From Candidatus Obscuribacterales bacterium (GTDB taxonomy: Bacteria; Cyanobacteriota; Vampirovibrionia; Obscuribacterales; Obscuribacteraceae), in assembly GCA_031292355.1 (NCBI GenBank), contig JARLHI010000043.1, positions 1 through 38,127 on the forward strand: a stretch of 38,127 nucleotides of DNA, written 5' to 3'. A program made the position numbers and the translations under genes. The notes under the pieces are model-generated. The model worked only from the letters and a program-made list of their open reading frames with translations, made no database searches and was not told where the DNA came from. Below are positions 10,101-16,908 of the stretch, one piece after another (position 1 is the first letter of the stretch; every line of letters begins with the position of its first letter).

Positions 10101-10306
10101 AGAGGTAGAGTGACCAGGGATTCAACTTCTTCAGGAGCTAGACCAGGAGCCTCCGTCTGGATCACTACCTGTGGTGGCGCGAAGTTCGGAAACACATCTA
10201 GTGGCAGTTTCGAAACAATATTCAATCCAGTCAGGAAGAGCACAAGTGCACCAACCACCACGGCTAAATGATGGGTAATCGACCAAAGTATCAAGCGATT
10301 GATCAA
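7163..10306 (-). CDS. czcA: CzcA-like RND heavy-metal efflux permease
   Basis: 1047 residues, the usual length for heavy-metal RND pumps. It is the proton-driven inner-membrane part of a CzcCBA tripartite exporter. The family N-terminus MINRLILWS is followed by the large periplasmic domain (P-L-D-V-F-P-N near residue 35), twelve predicted helices in two halves, and the TM4 relay region GGIIDDAIIDAEN, which keeps both acidic residues and the Glu. The start is TTG at 10306, immediately after the TAA of czcB, and this placement matches where family members begin. The 3' end overlaps the P-type ATPase start by four bases. Gene order C-B-A is typical. The CmtR-like sensor at the operon head suggests Cd/Pb or Zn as inducer; the substrate is otherwise inferred. 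Confidence 0.93.
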   Translation of the reverse strand: MINRLILWSITHHLAVVVGALVLFLTGLNIVSKLPLDVFPNFAPPQVVIQTEAPGLAPEEVESLVTLPLESSLNGTPGVVDIRSSSAIGLSVLTVIFEGQTDVYRARQLVTEKVQQVAPRLPQGVNPPLLSPISNPVGDVVKYAFTVDSTVPLSQRTTLLDVATIANWQIRNRLLSIPGVTRVLVLGGGERQYQILVHADKLKQFNVTLAQVTEAGKGANLNVPGGFLLTPDRERLVRGMGRTHSTIDLGNSAVVSRPGGIPVRLSDVADIKIGSGVKRGDGSFAGHDAVIVTVTRSPFTDTPSVTRAVEAAMTDIKKTLPKDVKVVTTFRQEDFIQKSVENVVEALRDGAIIVSIIVILFLGNWRTVAITLTALPLSIVLGLVVLNWLGVGLNTMTLGGLAIALGGIIDDAIIDAENVYRRLRENNALGAAAQPPAKVVFDASVQIRSSVVLATIIVCIVVAPIFTLSGVEGRIFTPLGMAYILSTMASLLVALTVTPALCYLLLANRPLPQEETWLVRQVKTAYKPILSFSMKTPSLILLISTAALIASLALIPFLGSTFLPEFQERSLVIALNQLPGASLASTQEIGKAIEVALLKHPEIETAQFRAGRALGDDDAGVVTFGELDLQIAEKNVNRAKVLDIIRNELERYPGVVTIVGGFISNRIDETVSGTRAALAIKVFGPDLNILHAKAEEISSAIVKVPGIVDLQVEPQVPVPQISVLFNREKASRYGLTVGALAETVETALNGRAVSQVLEDQRLFNLVVWLTPSARNNVETIGELLIDTPVGTKIPLSAIATLTENEGPNTINRQHVSRRIVVSANTADRDIGSVVADVKKEISEHVALPTGYYVSYGGQFEAQQRASQELMIFGVVALLAVAFLVHLAVESIRSTILVLANLPLALIGGILAVFLGGGVLSVASLIGFITLFGVACRNGIILVTTYNQMTASGAEFETAIREGSLERLSPVLMTALTAALAMVPLMIGSGAGKEILQPLAIVVFGGLFSSTTLTLVVIPALFTLFGDRSVANREHKRNYATEAVGVDS

Positions 10307-11713
10307 TTATTCGCCCTCACTATCGGTGAGGGTTGCTTTAGATAACGCTACCGTGTGAGCCGTAACAGTGTGTTTCTTGGCAGGCTGTTTTGAACCTTTT
10401 CCGACTAGAAATCCAAGCAGCAGAAGAATTACTCCACCTAGCGTCAAAAAAAGTATGCTTTCTGGTTGAGATTTGCTGGTTGTTTTCTTCTCACTTTCCT
10501 CTTCTTCCGAAGGAATAGCGCCCTTAGCTCCTTGCGCCATCAGTTGAAAGGCGCGTTGAGTAACAATTAGCTCGTTTCCTTTCAGACCTGATTTGATACG
10601 GATCAAATTGTCTTTGGTCTCTCCTGTCTCCACTGAAACAGGTAAGAAATCAGCGTCGCCTCGCTTAATGAAGACTGATTGCTTGCCTTGGACAGAAACT
10701 ACCGCTTCGACAGGAATGAAATAGCCCGCTTGCCCTTGCGAACTTTCAATCAAGCCAATAGTTACAAACATCTGCGGTTTGAGCAACACATCGGGGTTTT
10801 CGATAGCTGCCCTGACAGCCAAAGTCCTGCTAATCGGATCAACTACAGGATCGATGTTAACAATTGATCCGCTGAAGATTCTCTCTGGGTAAGCCGATGT
10901 GAGTATTTTTATTCGTTGACCAAGGCGGACAAATTGCAAATCCTTTTCATAGATCTGACCCGTCGCCCAAACTTTGTTTATATTAATCAGCTTGAAGAGT
11001 GGTTTTGCAGCTTCAACAGCTTCTCCTGGTGTGACCAGCTGTTCAAGTACAATGCCTGAAATTGGAGCATAGAGAGTGATATGTCCTTGGGCCGTTGCTT
11101 TAATCGCTTGACCCAGCTGAGCCAAGCGATTAGCCAATTGAGCACCACTCAAGCGCGTTTGCGAACGAGTCGTATTCAACTCCGCTTCTGCTTGTTTAAA
11201 ATCGGCTTCTGCCGTTTGATAGTCTTTGGTTGATGCAATTTTCAGACCAAGCAAAGTTTTTTCTCGTTCGTAATTGCGCTTAGCAAGTTCGACCTTGGCT
11301 TGTGCTTGCTCTTCGGCGGCTTTGTTCTGGGCAATCAGACGTTGCGACTCTACGGACAGCTGCCTGATCTCCGAGCTGTCTATAGTCATTAAGGCATCGC
11401 CTTTCTTCACGCGTTGACCCTTCTGCGCCAGAAGAGTCAATACTCGTCCTGCTAGCGGAGCGTTTACGGCAGCCGTATTGGCTGGAATCGCCTCAATTTG
11501 CCCATTGACCTGTTTGCGACCCAGAGGAGCAAGGGAGCGAACTGACTCTACCTTGATACCGATTGCTCTCTGAACATCGGCGGATACGTGAACAGTGGCG
11601 AAAGCATCATTGTGCTTTTCAGTTCCTTCTTCTGCAAAACTTGGAATTGCCGTCCATACGCACAGTAGTAACAAAGCGCTTTTGAGAAATTTTGGTCGGG
11701 TCCACAAACGCAT
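10307..11713 (-). CDS. czcB: CzcB-like periplasmic adaptor (membrane fusion protein) with C-terminal TM helix
   Basis: 468 residues. It links the RND permease to the outer-membrane channel. It begins with a signal peptide ending near SFA-EE (residue 27). Then come the lipoyl/barrel-sandwich halves (around residues 75-110 and 205-240), a Lys/Glu/Gln-rich alpha-hairpin between them, and beta-barrel and membrane-proximal domains. Near residues 415-440 there is an unusual second hydrophobic helix (ILFLTLGGVILLLLGFLVG) followed by a basic cytoplasmic-looking tail, so this adaptor could be anchored at its C-terminus. The ribosome site AGGGAGA precedes the ATG. It sits 13 bases after czcC and directly abuts czcA. 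Confidence 0.9.
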   Translation of the reverse strand: MRLWTRPKFLKSALLLLCVWTAIPSFAEEGTEKHNDAFATVHVSADVQRAIGIKVESVRSLAPLGRKQVNGQIEAIPANTAAVNAPLAGRVLTLLAQKGQRVKKGDALMTIDSSEIRQLSVESQRLIAQNKAAEEQAQAKVELAKRNYEREKTLLGLKIASTKDYQTAEADFKQAEAELNTTRSQTRLSGAQLANRLAQLGQAIKATAQGHITLYAPISGIVLEQLVTPGEAVEAAKPLFKLININKVWATGQIYEKDLQFVRLGQRIKILTSAYPERIFSGSIVNIDPVVDPISRTLAVRAAIENPDVLLKPQMFVTIGLIESSQGQAGYFIPVEAVVSVQGKQSVFIKRGDADFLPVSVETGETKDNLIRIKSGLKGNELIVTQRAFQLMAQGAKGAIPSEEEESEKKTTSKSQPESILFLTLGGVILLLLGFLVGKGSKQPAKKHTVTAHTVALSKATLTDSEGE

Positions 11714-11726
11714 GCAAATCTCCCTG

Positions 11727-13211
11727 TTAAAGCTCTAATGGACGTCCGACGGCTCTTTCCAAGTCAGCCCAGGCATTTTGGTAAGCAACAACGGCGTCAA
11801 AATAACCGACATTCACTTGCTGCGCAGACTGCTGCGCCAGAATTACGTCCGAAAGCCTATTTCGCCCATACTTGTAGCCTAATTCAGCTAGCCTGACTGT
11901 TTCTTTTGCTCCTGCCAGAAGCTGGGTTCGATACTTAGAAATGTTTGCCCTAGCCAGTCTCACATTTTCATATGCTGCCTTGACCTCAGCAGTTGCCCGA
12001 ATTTGAATAATGAGCGCCTGCGTCCTAGCTTGATCTTGAGAGACTTGGGCACTCATAATCTCTCCTTGTTTGCGATAGAAGATGGGCAGGTCCATGTTGA
12101 CATTCAAGTAGGCACCAAACTGCTGCTGGTTCTTTGGCTCAAGATCCTTAAAGGTGGAAAAGGCAAAGCCAGAGCCCAGGATGACGTCTGGTATGCGCTG
12201 AGTCTTTGCAAGGGCAATTTGCTTGGTTGTGACATTGAGCTGCTGCTTCGCTACCAGTAAATCTGGACGCACACCAACGGCAGATTTGAGCAGCACACTC
12301 TCTTCGGGCAAGGGTCTATTTGGCTGCGGCACCAGATCATTGCTATCGCTTTCGGACTCGAAGAGCCCATGATCGATTGCTATTAAATTAGGAGCCACCG
12401 GTTCACCCAATAGGATGCTGAGCTGAATTTGCGCTTGCCGGATGCGGCCTTGCGCGCTATTTTGCTGCGCATCATACTGATTCAAATTCAGCCGCGCCTG
12501 AATGATTTCAGCTTCCGGCGCCGACCCTGCTTTGAATCTTTCGATAGCAATCTCAACTAGCCTTGCAGTGAGAGCGCGGTGGTTTTCTATTACCCTGACG
12601 AATGCTTGAGCCGCTGCGAGTTCTGCATAAACGCGTCGTATTCGTGTTCGCAAGTCGAAGCGCAGAGAATCAAGCTGAAGCATCGCAGTGGTCTTTTGCG
12701 AGCGTGCCAATTGTAGTCGTGCAGCCCTTTTACCTCCTGTCTCCACGATTTGATTTATGCCGACTTGCTGTGTGTTCCCAGCAATCGTTTTAGTCCAAGC
12801 TGGTCCGAACCCGAGCTGTGTAGCGAGTTGCGGATTGGGGATGGCACCAGCAGATATGATGCCGGCCTCGGCAAGGGACACATCTTGCTTTGCCTTTAGG
12901 AGTTCCGGATTATTCTTTTCGGACTGATCGAAGCTGTCTTTCAAGCTTAAGTTAACGGTTTTTTCCGCAGTAAGTGTGTACATGGTTGAGTCTGGCGCGG
13001 AAACTTGCTCAGGAGATTCAATAGGCAACTTTTCGGGAGCGGTTGGTCGGAGTTGGAAGGGGGGGGCAATTGAAGTTCCCGATGGTATTTGTTCAAAAAT
13101 TGGTCCTGATGCAGCAAAAGACGCAGCCGGATGAAGTAAGAAACAAATCAGCCATGCGGCTTGCACCACATTTGGTGCCACAAACATTCGAACATTCCGA
13201 CAACTAATCAT
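11727..13211 (-). CDS. czcC: CzcC-like TolC-family outer-membrane efflux channel
   Basis: 494 residues. The family forms the trimeric outer-membrane exit duct of RND pumps. A signal peptide ends near ASFA-AS (about residue 34); the ATG at 13211 or an internal ATG eight codons later are both possible starts. After a Pro-rich linker of about 65 residues come the two repeated OEP halves with long helical coiled-coil stretches rich in Gln, Ala and Leu. The end (ERAVGRPLEL) is typical of OEP proteins. The start overlaps the 3' end of the sensor gene by eight bases, so it is the first structural gene of the operon. Confidence 0.9.
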   Translation of the reverse strand: MISCRNVRMFVAPNVVQAAWLICFLLHPAASFAASGPIFEQIPSGTSIAPPFQLRPTAPEKLPIESPEQVSAPDSTMYTLTAEKTVNLSLKDSFDQSEKNNPELLKAKQDVSLAEAGIISAGAIPNPQLATQLGFGPAWTKTIAGNTQQVGINQIVETGGKRAARLQLARSQKTTAMLQLDSLRFDLRTRIRRVYAELAAAQAFVRVIENHRALTARLVEIAIERFKAGSAPEAEIIQARLNLNQYDAQQNSAQGRIRQAQIQLSILLGEPVAPNLIAIDHGLFESESDSNDLVPQPNRPLPEESVLLKSAVGVRPDLLVAKQQLNVTTKQIALAKTQRIPDVILGSGFAFSTFKDLEPKNQQQFGAYLNVNMDLPIFYRKQGEIMSAQVSQDQARTQALIIQIRATAEVKAAYENVRLARANISKYRTQLLAGAKETVRLAELGYKYGRNRLSDVILAQQSAQQVNVGYFDAVVAYQNAWADLERAVGRPLEL

Positions 13212-13527
13212 AGCGAGTGCACTCGTCTATGCCTTCAGCGGTTTCTATTGTTATCTCGCTTGCCAGCTGCAATAAATTGGCTATTCGCTCATCTTTGAGC
13301 CGATACCAAACAAAGCGACCTTGTGAATTACTGATAACTAACCCGCATTCGCGTAAGCAAGAAAGATGATTAGAGAGATTCGGCTGGTTCAAGCCAGTCT
13401 TTTCAACAAGCTCAGAGACAGTCATCTGGCCGTAACATAGTGCCTCTAATATGGACAAGCGCGAGCTGTCGCCTAATCCTCTGAAAAATTTGCAGTTTAG
13501 GCTCGTTGAATTCGCTTTAGCTCGCAT
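13204..13527 (-). CDS. cmtR: CmtR-like ArsR-family metal-sensing repressor
   Basis: 107 residues from the ATG at 13527, chosen because AAAGGA lies seven bases upstream and because the palindromic operator lies just before it. The frame is open further upstream (to 13755), but that part encodes the palindrome and is not protein-like. Winged-helix motifs are clear: SRLSILEAL, the recognition-helix region NLSNHLSCLREC, and the wing around GRFVWYRL. Cys57 and Cys61 (C-x3-C in the recognition helix) and Cys103 near the C-terminus match the Cd/Pb ligands Cys57, Cys61 and Cys102 of Mycobacterium CmtR. The ArsR-type ELCVCDL site is absent. It probably represses its own five-gene operon until Cd or Pb binds. 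Confidence 0.88.
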   Translation of the reverse strand: MRAKANSTSLNCKFFRGLGDSSRLSILEALCYGQMTVSELVEKTGLNQPNLSNHLSCLRECGLVISNSQGRFVWYRLKDERIANLLQLASEITIETAEGIDECTRYD

Positions 13528-13541
13528 AAATAATTCCTTTG

Positions 13542-13595
13542 AAATATCACTAATTGCTGATACTTTGGATATAGTATCAGCAATTGGTGATATTT
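13542..13595 (-). promoter_or_regulatory. Large palindromic operator of the cmtR-czcCBA operon
   Basis: Two 23-bp arms (13542-13564 and 13573-13595) are inverted repeats with one T:G mismatch, separated by 8 bp. Each arm is itself a dyad of the form TATCA-N8-TGATA (13545-13562 and 13575-13592), so two dimer sites face each other. The element ends 14 bases before the sensor ATG and precedes its ribosome site. ArsR-family repressors bind such 5-N-5 dyads at their own promoters, so this is the expected operator. A TATACT hexamer just upstream (13605-13610, minus strand) may be the -10. The nearest TTGACA (13633-13638) is 22 bp away, which is too far for an ordinary spacer, so the -35 is uncertain. 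Confidence 0.8.
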
Positions 13596-13922
13596 GGGCT
13601 TTGGAGTATACGAAACTTCTGGCAGTGCTTCGTGTCAAAGCCAAGTCATTCGGTTGACTTAAAGTAAAAAGGTCGTCCTGGGTCAGATACCATTTGATTT
13701 CTGGTACGCTCTGCTTTGTTTTGAAACGCCCAAGGGCTGACGTTGAGGTGGTCAATTTCTGAAGAGGGTTTATGGTACAGCGCTTAATTTGTACTGGGGG
13801 CGAATTTTAGAAACTTAGAAATTAACGAAAGATATATCTCAACTTTGAAGGATTTGCTTCTGAGCGATGGGTTCCCAGTCCAATTGAATCTTGGTATTAG
13901 GGCACCAGCTTCTTGATTTTAT
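13596..13922. other. Non-coding stretch between the metal operon and the SLT gene
   Basis: Holds the presumed cmtR promoter elements at its left edge (TATACT at 13605-13610 on the minus strand). The rest shows no convincing gene, hairpin or repeat. The long open minus-strand frame here is the over-extension of cmtR. Confidence 0.5.
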
Positions 13923-15644
13923 CTAGTAGCCCCGATAGGCTCTGCCTTGCGCTACTGCTTTAACACCGGGTACGTTTTGTAGGGACCCATATCTGCTTAC
14001 GGCATAGCGAATACCAGCAATCAGATTGTCTTCTGGATTGAGAATGTTTTTGTGACCCGGTATTGAGTATTGATCGAAGGTTGGTCCAATTGTTTGCATT
14101 AAGCCTTTTGATGGAGTTCCCTTGCGGGCATTAGAGTCCCAATTGTTGACTATGTTTGGATTCCAACCGCTTTCCCTCTGAACAATGAGATTCACGGCAG
14201 CGATGTTAGCCGCTGAATTAGAAACACCAGCTTTGGTTAGAGCACCTTCGATGAGGTCGCGCTTTTCTCCAGTTGGGATTCGGCCGGCGACCCTTTGCTC
14301 GATTTGTTGTTGATTCATTGCAACGTCAAACAACCGCTGACCGGCGTCACTCAATTGTTTAGCTTCTGGTGTAGAAAGGTCGGCCGCTGTGAAGTCTTTC
14401 GGTGCCTTGCCAGATAGTAGTCCAGCACTAATAGCTCCGGCTTGATCGCCAACTTTTGTTTTGAGTTGGTCAATAAGATTGGTGGCGATGGCTTCTTGTG
14501 CTTCTTTGGGAAGAAGCGTTGCTATGTCGCTTTTTCCGGGCGCCTGCCCTTGATTCATTTTGTCTGCCATGCCCTTGAGCTTGGCTACAAATTCAGGATT
14601 TTTCAGCTTTTCCGCAAAGTCCTTAGGCAGTTTGCCTTCTTTAATCAACTTTTCGATCATTGCTGGATCTGGTGGATCACCTAAGCTCTCCATGAATGCA
14701 TTTAATTGCTTGCCGGAAAATCCATAGCGACCAACCCGATAGGAGCCGTCAGGATGCTTTCGGATAGTCTCATATGGATGGTCATGATCCGGTCTCCACA
14801 GACCTGCAACAGCTTCTTTCACACCCATGGTTTTGTCGGTTTCGTTTGGCTGCCTTGGCACTCCGCGCGTGTGCGACATCATGCCGTCTGTGGCAGCACC
14901 AGGCATATCGACCCCACGCGAGCCGCTGAGTCTGTGGCTGTCTTGGACAGCCGATCTTGTTTGCGGAGTGACGTTACTAAGATCTTCAGTCGGCTTTAAA
15001 TTTTGTTTTTGCTCTGTTTCTTTAGAGACAACGTCGTCTTTGTCATTTAGTTCAATGCCGGCTTTAGCTGCAGCTGGGTCGCTTGCAGAAATTCTTTGCG
15101 CCAAATATTTGACTAATTCGTCAGCAGCCTTCGTCTGAGCTTCTGTCGGGTTGACTTGACCGTCCTTTCTCTCCAGGTTGATTTGAATGTCTTTCGAATT
15201 TAGAGTCTCGGGATTGCCCCGCATTTCTATCTTTCCGTCTTCTTTAATTACAAAATGAGGTTTTAAATTGCCCGGGTCATCCTTGTTTTCCAACTGCACA
15301 GCAATACGCGGTATTTCTTTGTCTGTTGCTGGATGTCTGTCTAGGCCAGCGTCTGAACCCATAACAGTCTTGTCGTCAATAACTCCGGCTTTAGAAAGCT
15401 CGGACAAAGGCTTTGAAGGATTTAGCCCGGCATTCAATGCAACGATATGATTGTCTGTAATTGCAACTCGATGCAAGTCCGGTGTCTGGCCTGTGTTGGG
15501 TAGTGCGGCGAGGGAGCGGCCCTCAGGGCTGCTCAGAAGATTCACCGCTTGATGGTGGAGGCCAGGTTGATCATGAGGCTTCAATGCGCTGCCATCGCCC
15601 ACGCTGTCCAGTCTAGGTGTTACTACTTCGGGATGCCTTGACAT
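13923..15644 (-). CDS. Lytic transglycosylase (SLT) domain protein with long disordered N-terminus
   Basis: 573 residues. The last 100 residues form an SLT domain: AAVNLIVQRESGWNP carries the catalytic Glu near 491, followed by SKGLMQTIGPTF and then NLIAGIRYAVSRYG, the usual order in Slt and phage or conjugation muramidases. The catalytic activity is cleavage of peptidoglycan glycan strands. The first 300 residues are low complexity, charged and Asp/Lys/Pro rich, with no signal peptide or TM helix. Middle residues 300-460 look helical. The protein ends shortly after the SLT domain. Conjugative elements often carry such enzymes to open the wall for the transfer channel. Here it stands alone between two metal operons, so the role could equally be cell-wall remodelling. 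Export route unknown. Confidence 0.85.
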   Translation of the reverse strand: MSRHPEVVTPRLDSVGDGSALKPHDQPGLHHQAVNLLSSPEGRSLAALPNTGQTPDLHRVAITDNHIVALNAGLNPSKPLSELSKAGVIDDKTVMGSDAGLDRHPATDKEIPRIAVQLENKDDPGNLKPHFVIKEDGKIEMRGNPETLNSKDIQINLERKDGQVNPTEAQTKAADELVKYLAQRISASDPAAAKAGIELNDKDDVVSKETEQKQNLKPTEDLSNVTPQTRSAVQDSHRLSGSRGVDMPGAATDGMMSHTRGVPRQPNETDKTMGVKEAVAGLWRPDHDHPYETIRKHPDGSYRVGRYGFSGKQLNAFMESLGDPPDPAMIEKLIKEGKLPKDFAEKLKNPEFVAKLKGMADKMNQGQAPGKSDIATLLPKEAQEAIATNLIDQLKTKVGDQAGAISAGLLSGKAPKDFTAADLSTPEAKQLSDAGQRLFDVAMNQQQIEQRVAGRIPTGEKRDLIEGALTKAGVSNSAANIAAVNLIVQRESGWNPNIVNNWDSNARKGTPSKGLMQTIGPTFDQYSIPGHKNILNPEDNLIAGIRYAVSRYGSLQNVPGVKAVAQGRAYRGY

Positions 15645-15942
15645 GACTTATCACTCGTTGTCTTTGGTAAATTTTGGGTTGTGTATCGAAGTAGAAAAAC
15701 AGCTCGGGCTCTAATATGGCCAGAGTCGATTCTCTCAGCCACAACGTGAAAATGTTGTGACAGTGATGAAAATCATCTTTGCTATTTAGTTGTGAGAAAT
15801 TGAAAGCAAGTTTAGGGCCATTCGAAAATAATTTCTAAAGCCCGCAAACACGCACTGGCCAAGGCTTAGGCTTTTGGGGCTCATTCGCCATTCTTATCCT
15901 GTCGTTGAAAAGAGGTGTATATTGTCTGTTGGCGAAAGGTAA
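15645..15942. promoter_or_regulatory. Divergent intergenic region before the second RND gene train
   Basis: Separates the minus-strand SLT gene from the plus-strand gene train, so it should hold promoters for both. An inverted repeat CACAAC-N8-GTTGTG (15740-15745 / 15754-15759) and a neighbouring small dyad ATGA-AAA-TCAT are possible operator sequences. I could not assign a convincing -35/-10 pair on either strand. Confidence 0.4.
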
Positions 15943-16359
15943 TTGACAACATCAGTGCACAAGATACTAATCACTTTATTTTTAGCGCTGGCGATATTCC
16001 ATGGAATACCGCGGCTATCTTGTGCTTGTGATGCCCTGGTAGAAGCTTCTCCTTCCCAAATGCACAGCTGTTGCGAAAAGGAAGTTAAGAGCGATTGTTG
16101 TAGTACCGTTGTCAAAATTTCTAAATCGAAGTCCTGCTGCGGCATGATGAGCCCAGCTGTTCCCGGGCTGGCAAATAGCCTGAGTCTCCTGCCCGACTAT
16201 AATCCTGATCTTTTAGCAATATCTTTTAGCGAGAGTTCGGATTTACTTGCTAGTGCGCATATAGCTGACCCGCTAGCAAGACTTAACCGAGCCCCACCCT
16301 GGCAAAAGGGTATTGGTTCCAGCAAAACCTACCTGTATAAACGTGTCTTTCTGATCTAA
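15943..16359 (+). CDS. Small secreted Cys-rich protein, possible metal binder
   Basis: 138 residues from a TTG start with GAAAGGT just upstream; a GTG four codons later is the alternative. A hydrophobic signal segment (residues 7-22) ends at SCAC, and the first Cys could be lipidated although the lipobox is imperfect. The mature N-terminus is unusually rich in paired cysteines: CAC, SCCEKE, SDCCS and SCCGMM all fall within about 45 residues, together with His and Met. After residue 70 the sequence is unremarkable. It heads a gene train with a Cus-like RND pump, so a periplasmic Cu/Ag or thiophilic-metal binding role is plausible. I do not recognise a named family. Confidence 0.65.
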   Translation: MTTSVHKILITLFLALAIFHGIPRLSCACDALVEASPSQMHSCCEKEVKSDCCSTVVKISKSKSCCGMMSPAVPGLANSLSLLPDYNPDLLAISFSESSDLLASAHIADPLARLNRAPPWQKGIGSSKTYLYKRVFLI

Positions 16360-16381
16360 CAGTTAGTGCGCCGTGATGCTG

Positions 16382-16402
16382 CTTCGACTTGATAAGTCGG
16401 AG
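16382..16402 (+). repeat. Short 9-bp hairpin between two genes of the metal train
   Basis: CTTCGACTT-GAT-AAGTCGGAG forms a 9-bp stem with one G:U pair and a three-base loop. There is no T-tract after it, so it is not an obvious terminator. It may be a processing or stability element between 15943-16359 and the next gene. Confidence 0.45.
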
Positions 16403-16479
16403 TCGGTTGTGCGGCGCTCTTTGCTTTATCGGGAGGTTGTTACACAGGCCGAGCCGCGCTTTGCTGACGAGACTATCAA

Positions 16480-16908
16480 ATGAAAATTTCAACAGGTTTT
16501 TTTTCCCTTTTCTGGAGCGTTGTTGCACTCTTAACGCTCTGCTCAGGTACAGTCGGAGCCAGCGACCGAAATTATATCGGCTATCTTCTCGATAAGCAGT
16601 GCTCCGACTCGGTTCGGCAAGACAGCAATCCACTAGATTTCATCAAGCATCACACCAGAGACTGCTGCTTGATGCTCAACTGCCAGAGGAAAGGTTATTG
16701 CCTGTTTACCGATGGCGTCTGGTTAAGCCTCGATAGCCAGGGAAACAAGTTGGCTATATCGGCTCTGAAGAGAAGCCAAAAGAGCAGTGCAATTTATGTG
16801 CGCATCTTGGGCTCAGCAAAAAAAGGACTATTGATAGCGAAATCAGTAGTCGAAGTCGATGAGCCCAGCAGTTCACGCGATTCAGGAGATGGACAAAATG
16901 CAAAGTGA
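16480..16908 (+). CDS. Secreted DUF5818-like small protein
   Basis: 142 residues with a signal peptide ending near GTVGA-SD (residue 27). The mature part has GYLLDKQC near its start, then [12 protein letters not shown], then G-W-L-S-L-D and L-I-A-K-S-V-V-E. The pattern (G-x-(I/L)-x-D-x-x-C, a Cys cluster, then a beta-rich half) is the same as in the lipoprotein at 24247-24702, which points to the DUF5818-like family often seen beside metal or stress genes. Its function is unknown; the Cys/His cluster suggests metal or redox chemistry. It overlaps the adaptor start by 11 bases, so it is cotranscribed with the pump. Confidence 0.75.
   Translation: MKISTGFFSLFWSVVALLTLCSGTVGASDRNYIGYLLDKQCSDSVRQDSNPLDFIKHHTRDCCLMLNCQRKGYCLFTDGVWLSLDSQGNKLAISALKRSQKSSAIYVRILGSAKKGLLIAKSVVEVDEPSSSRDSGDGQNAK

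Noticed and set aside
13528..13755. N-terminal extension of the ArsR gene to 183 residues
   Set aside because: This part translates the palindromic operator, has no good ribosome site, and the ATG at 13527 has a strong one and gives CmtR-like Cys numbering.
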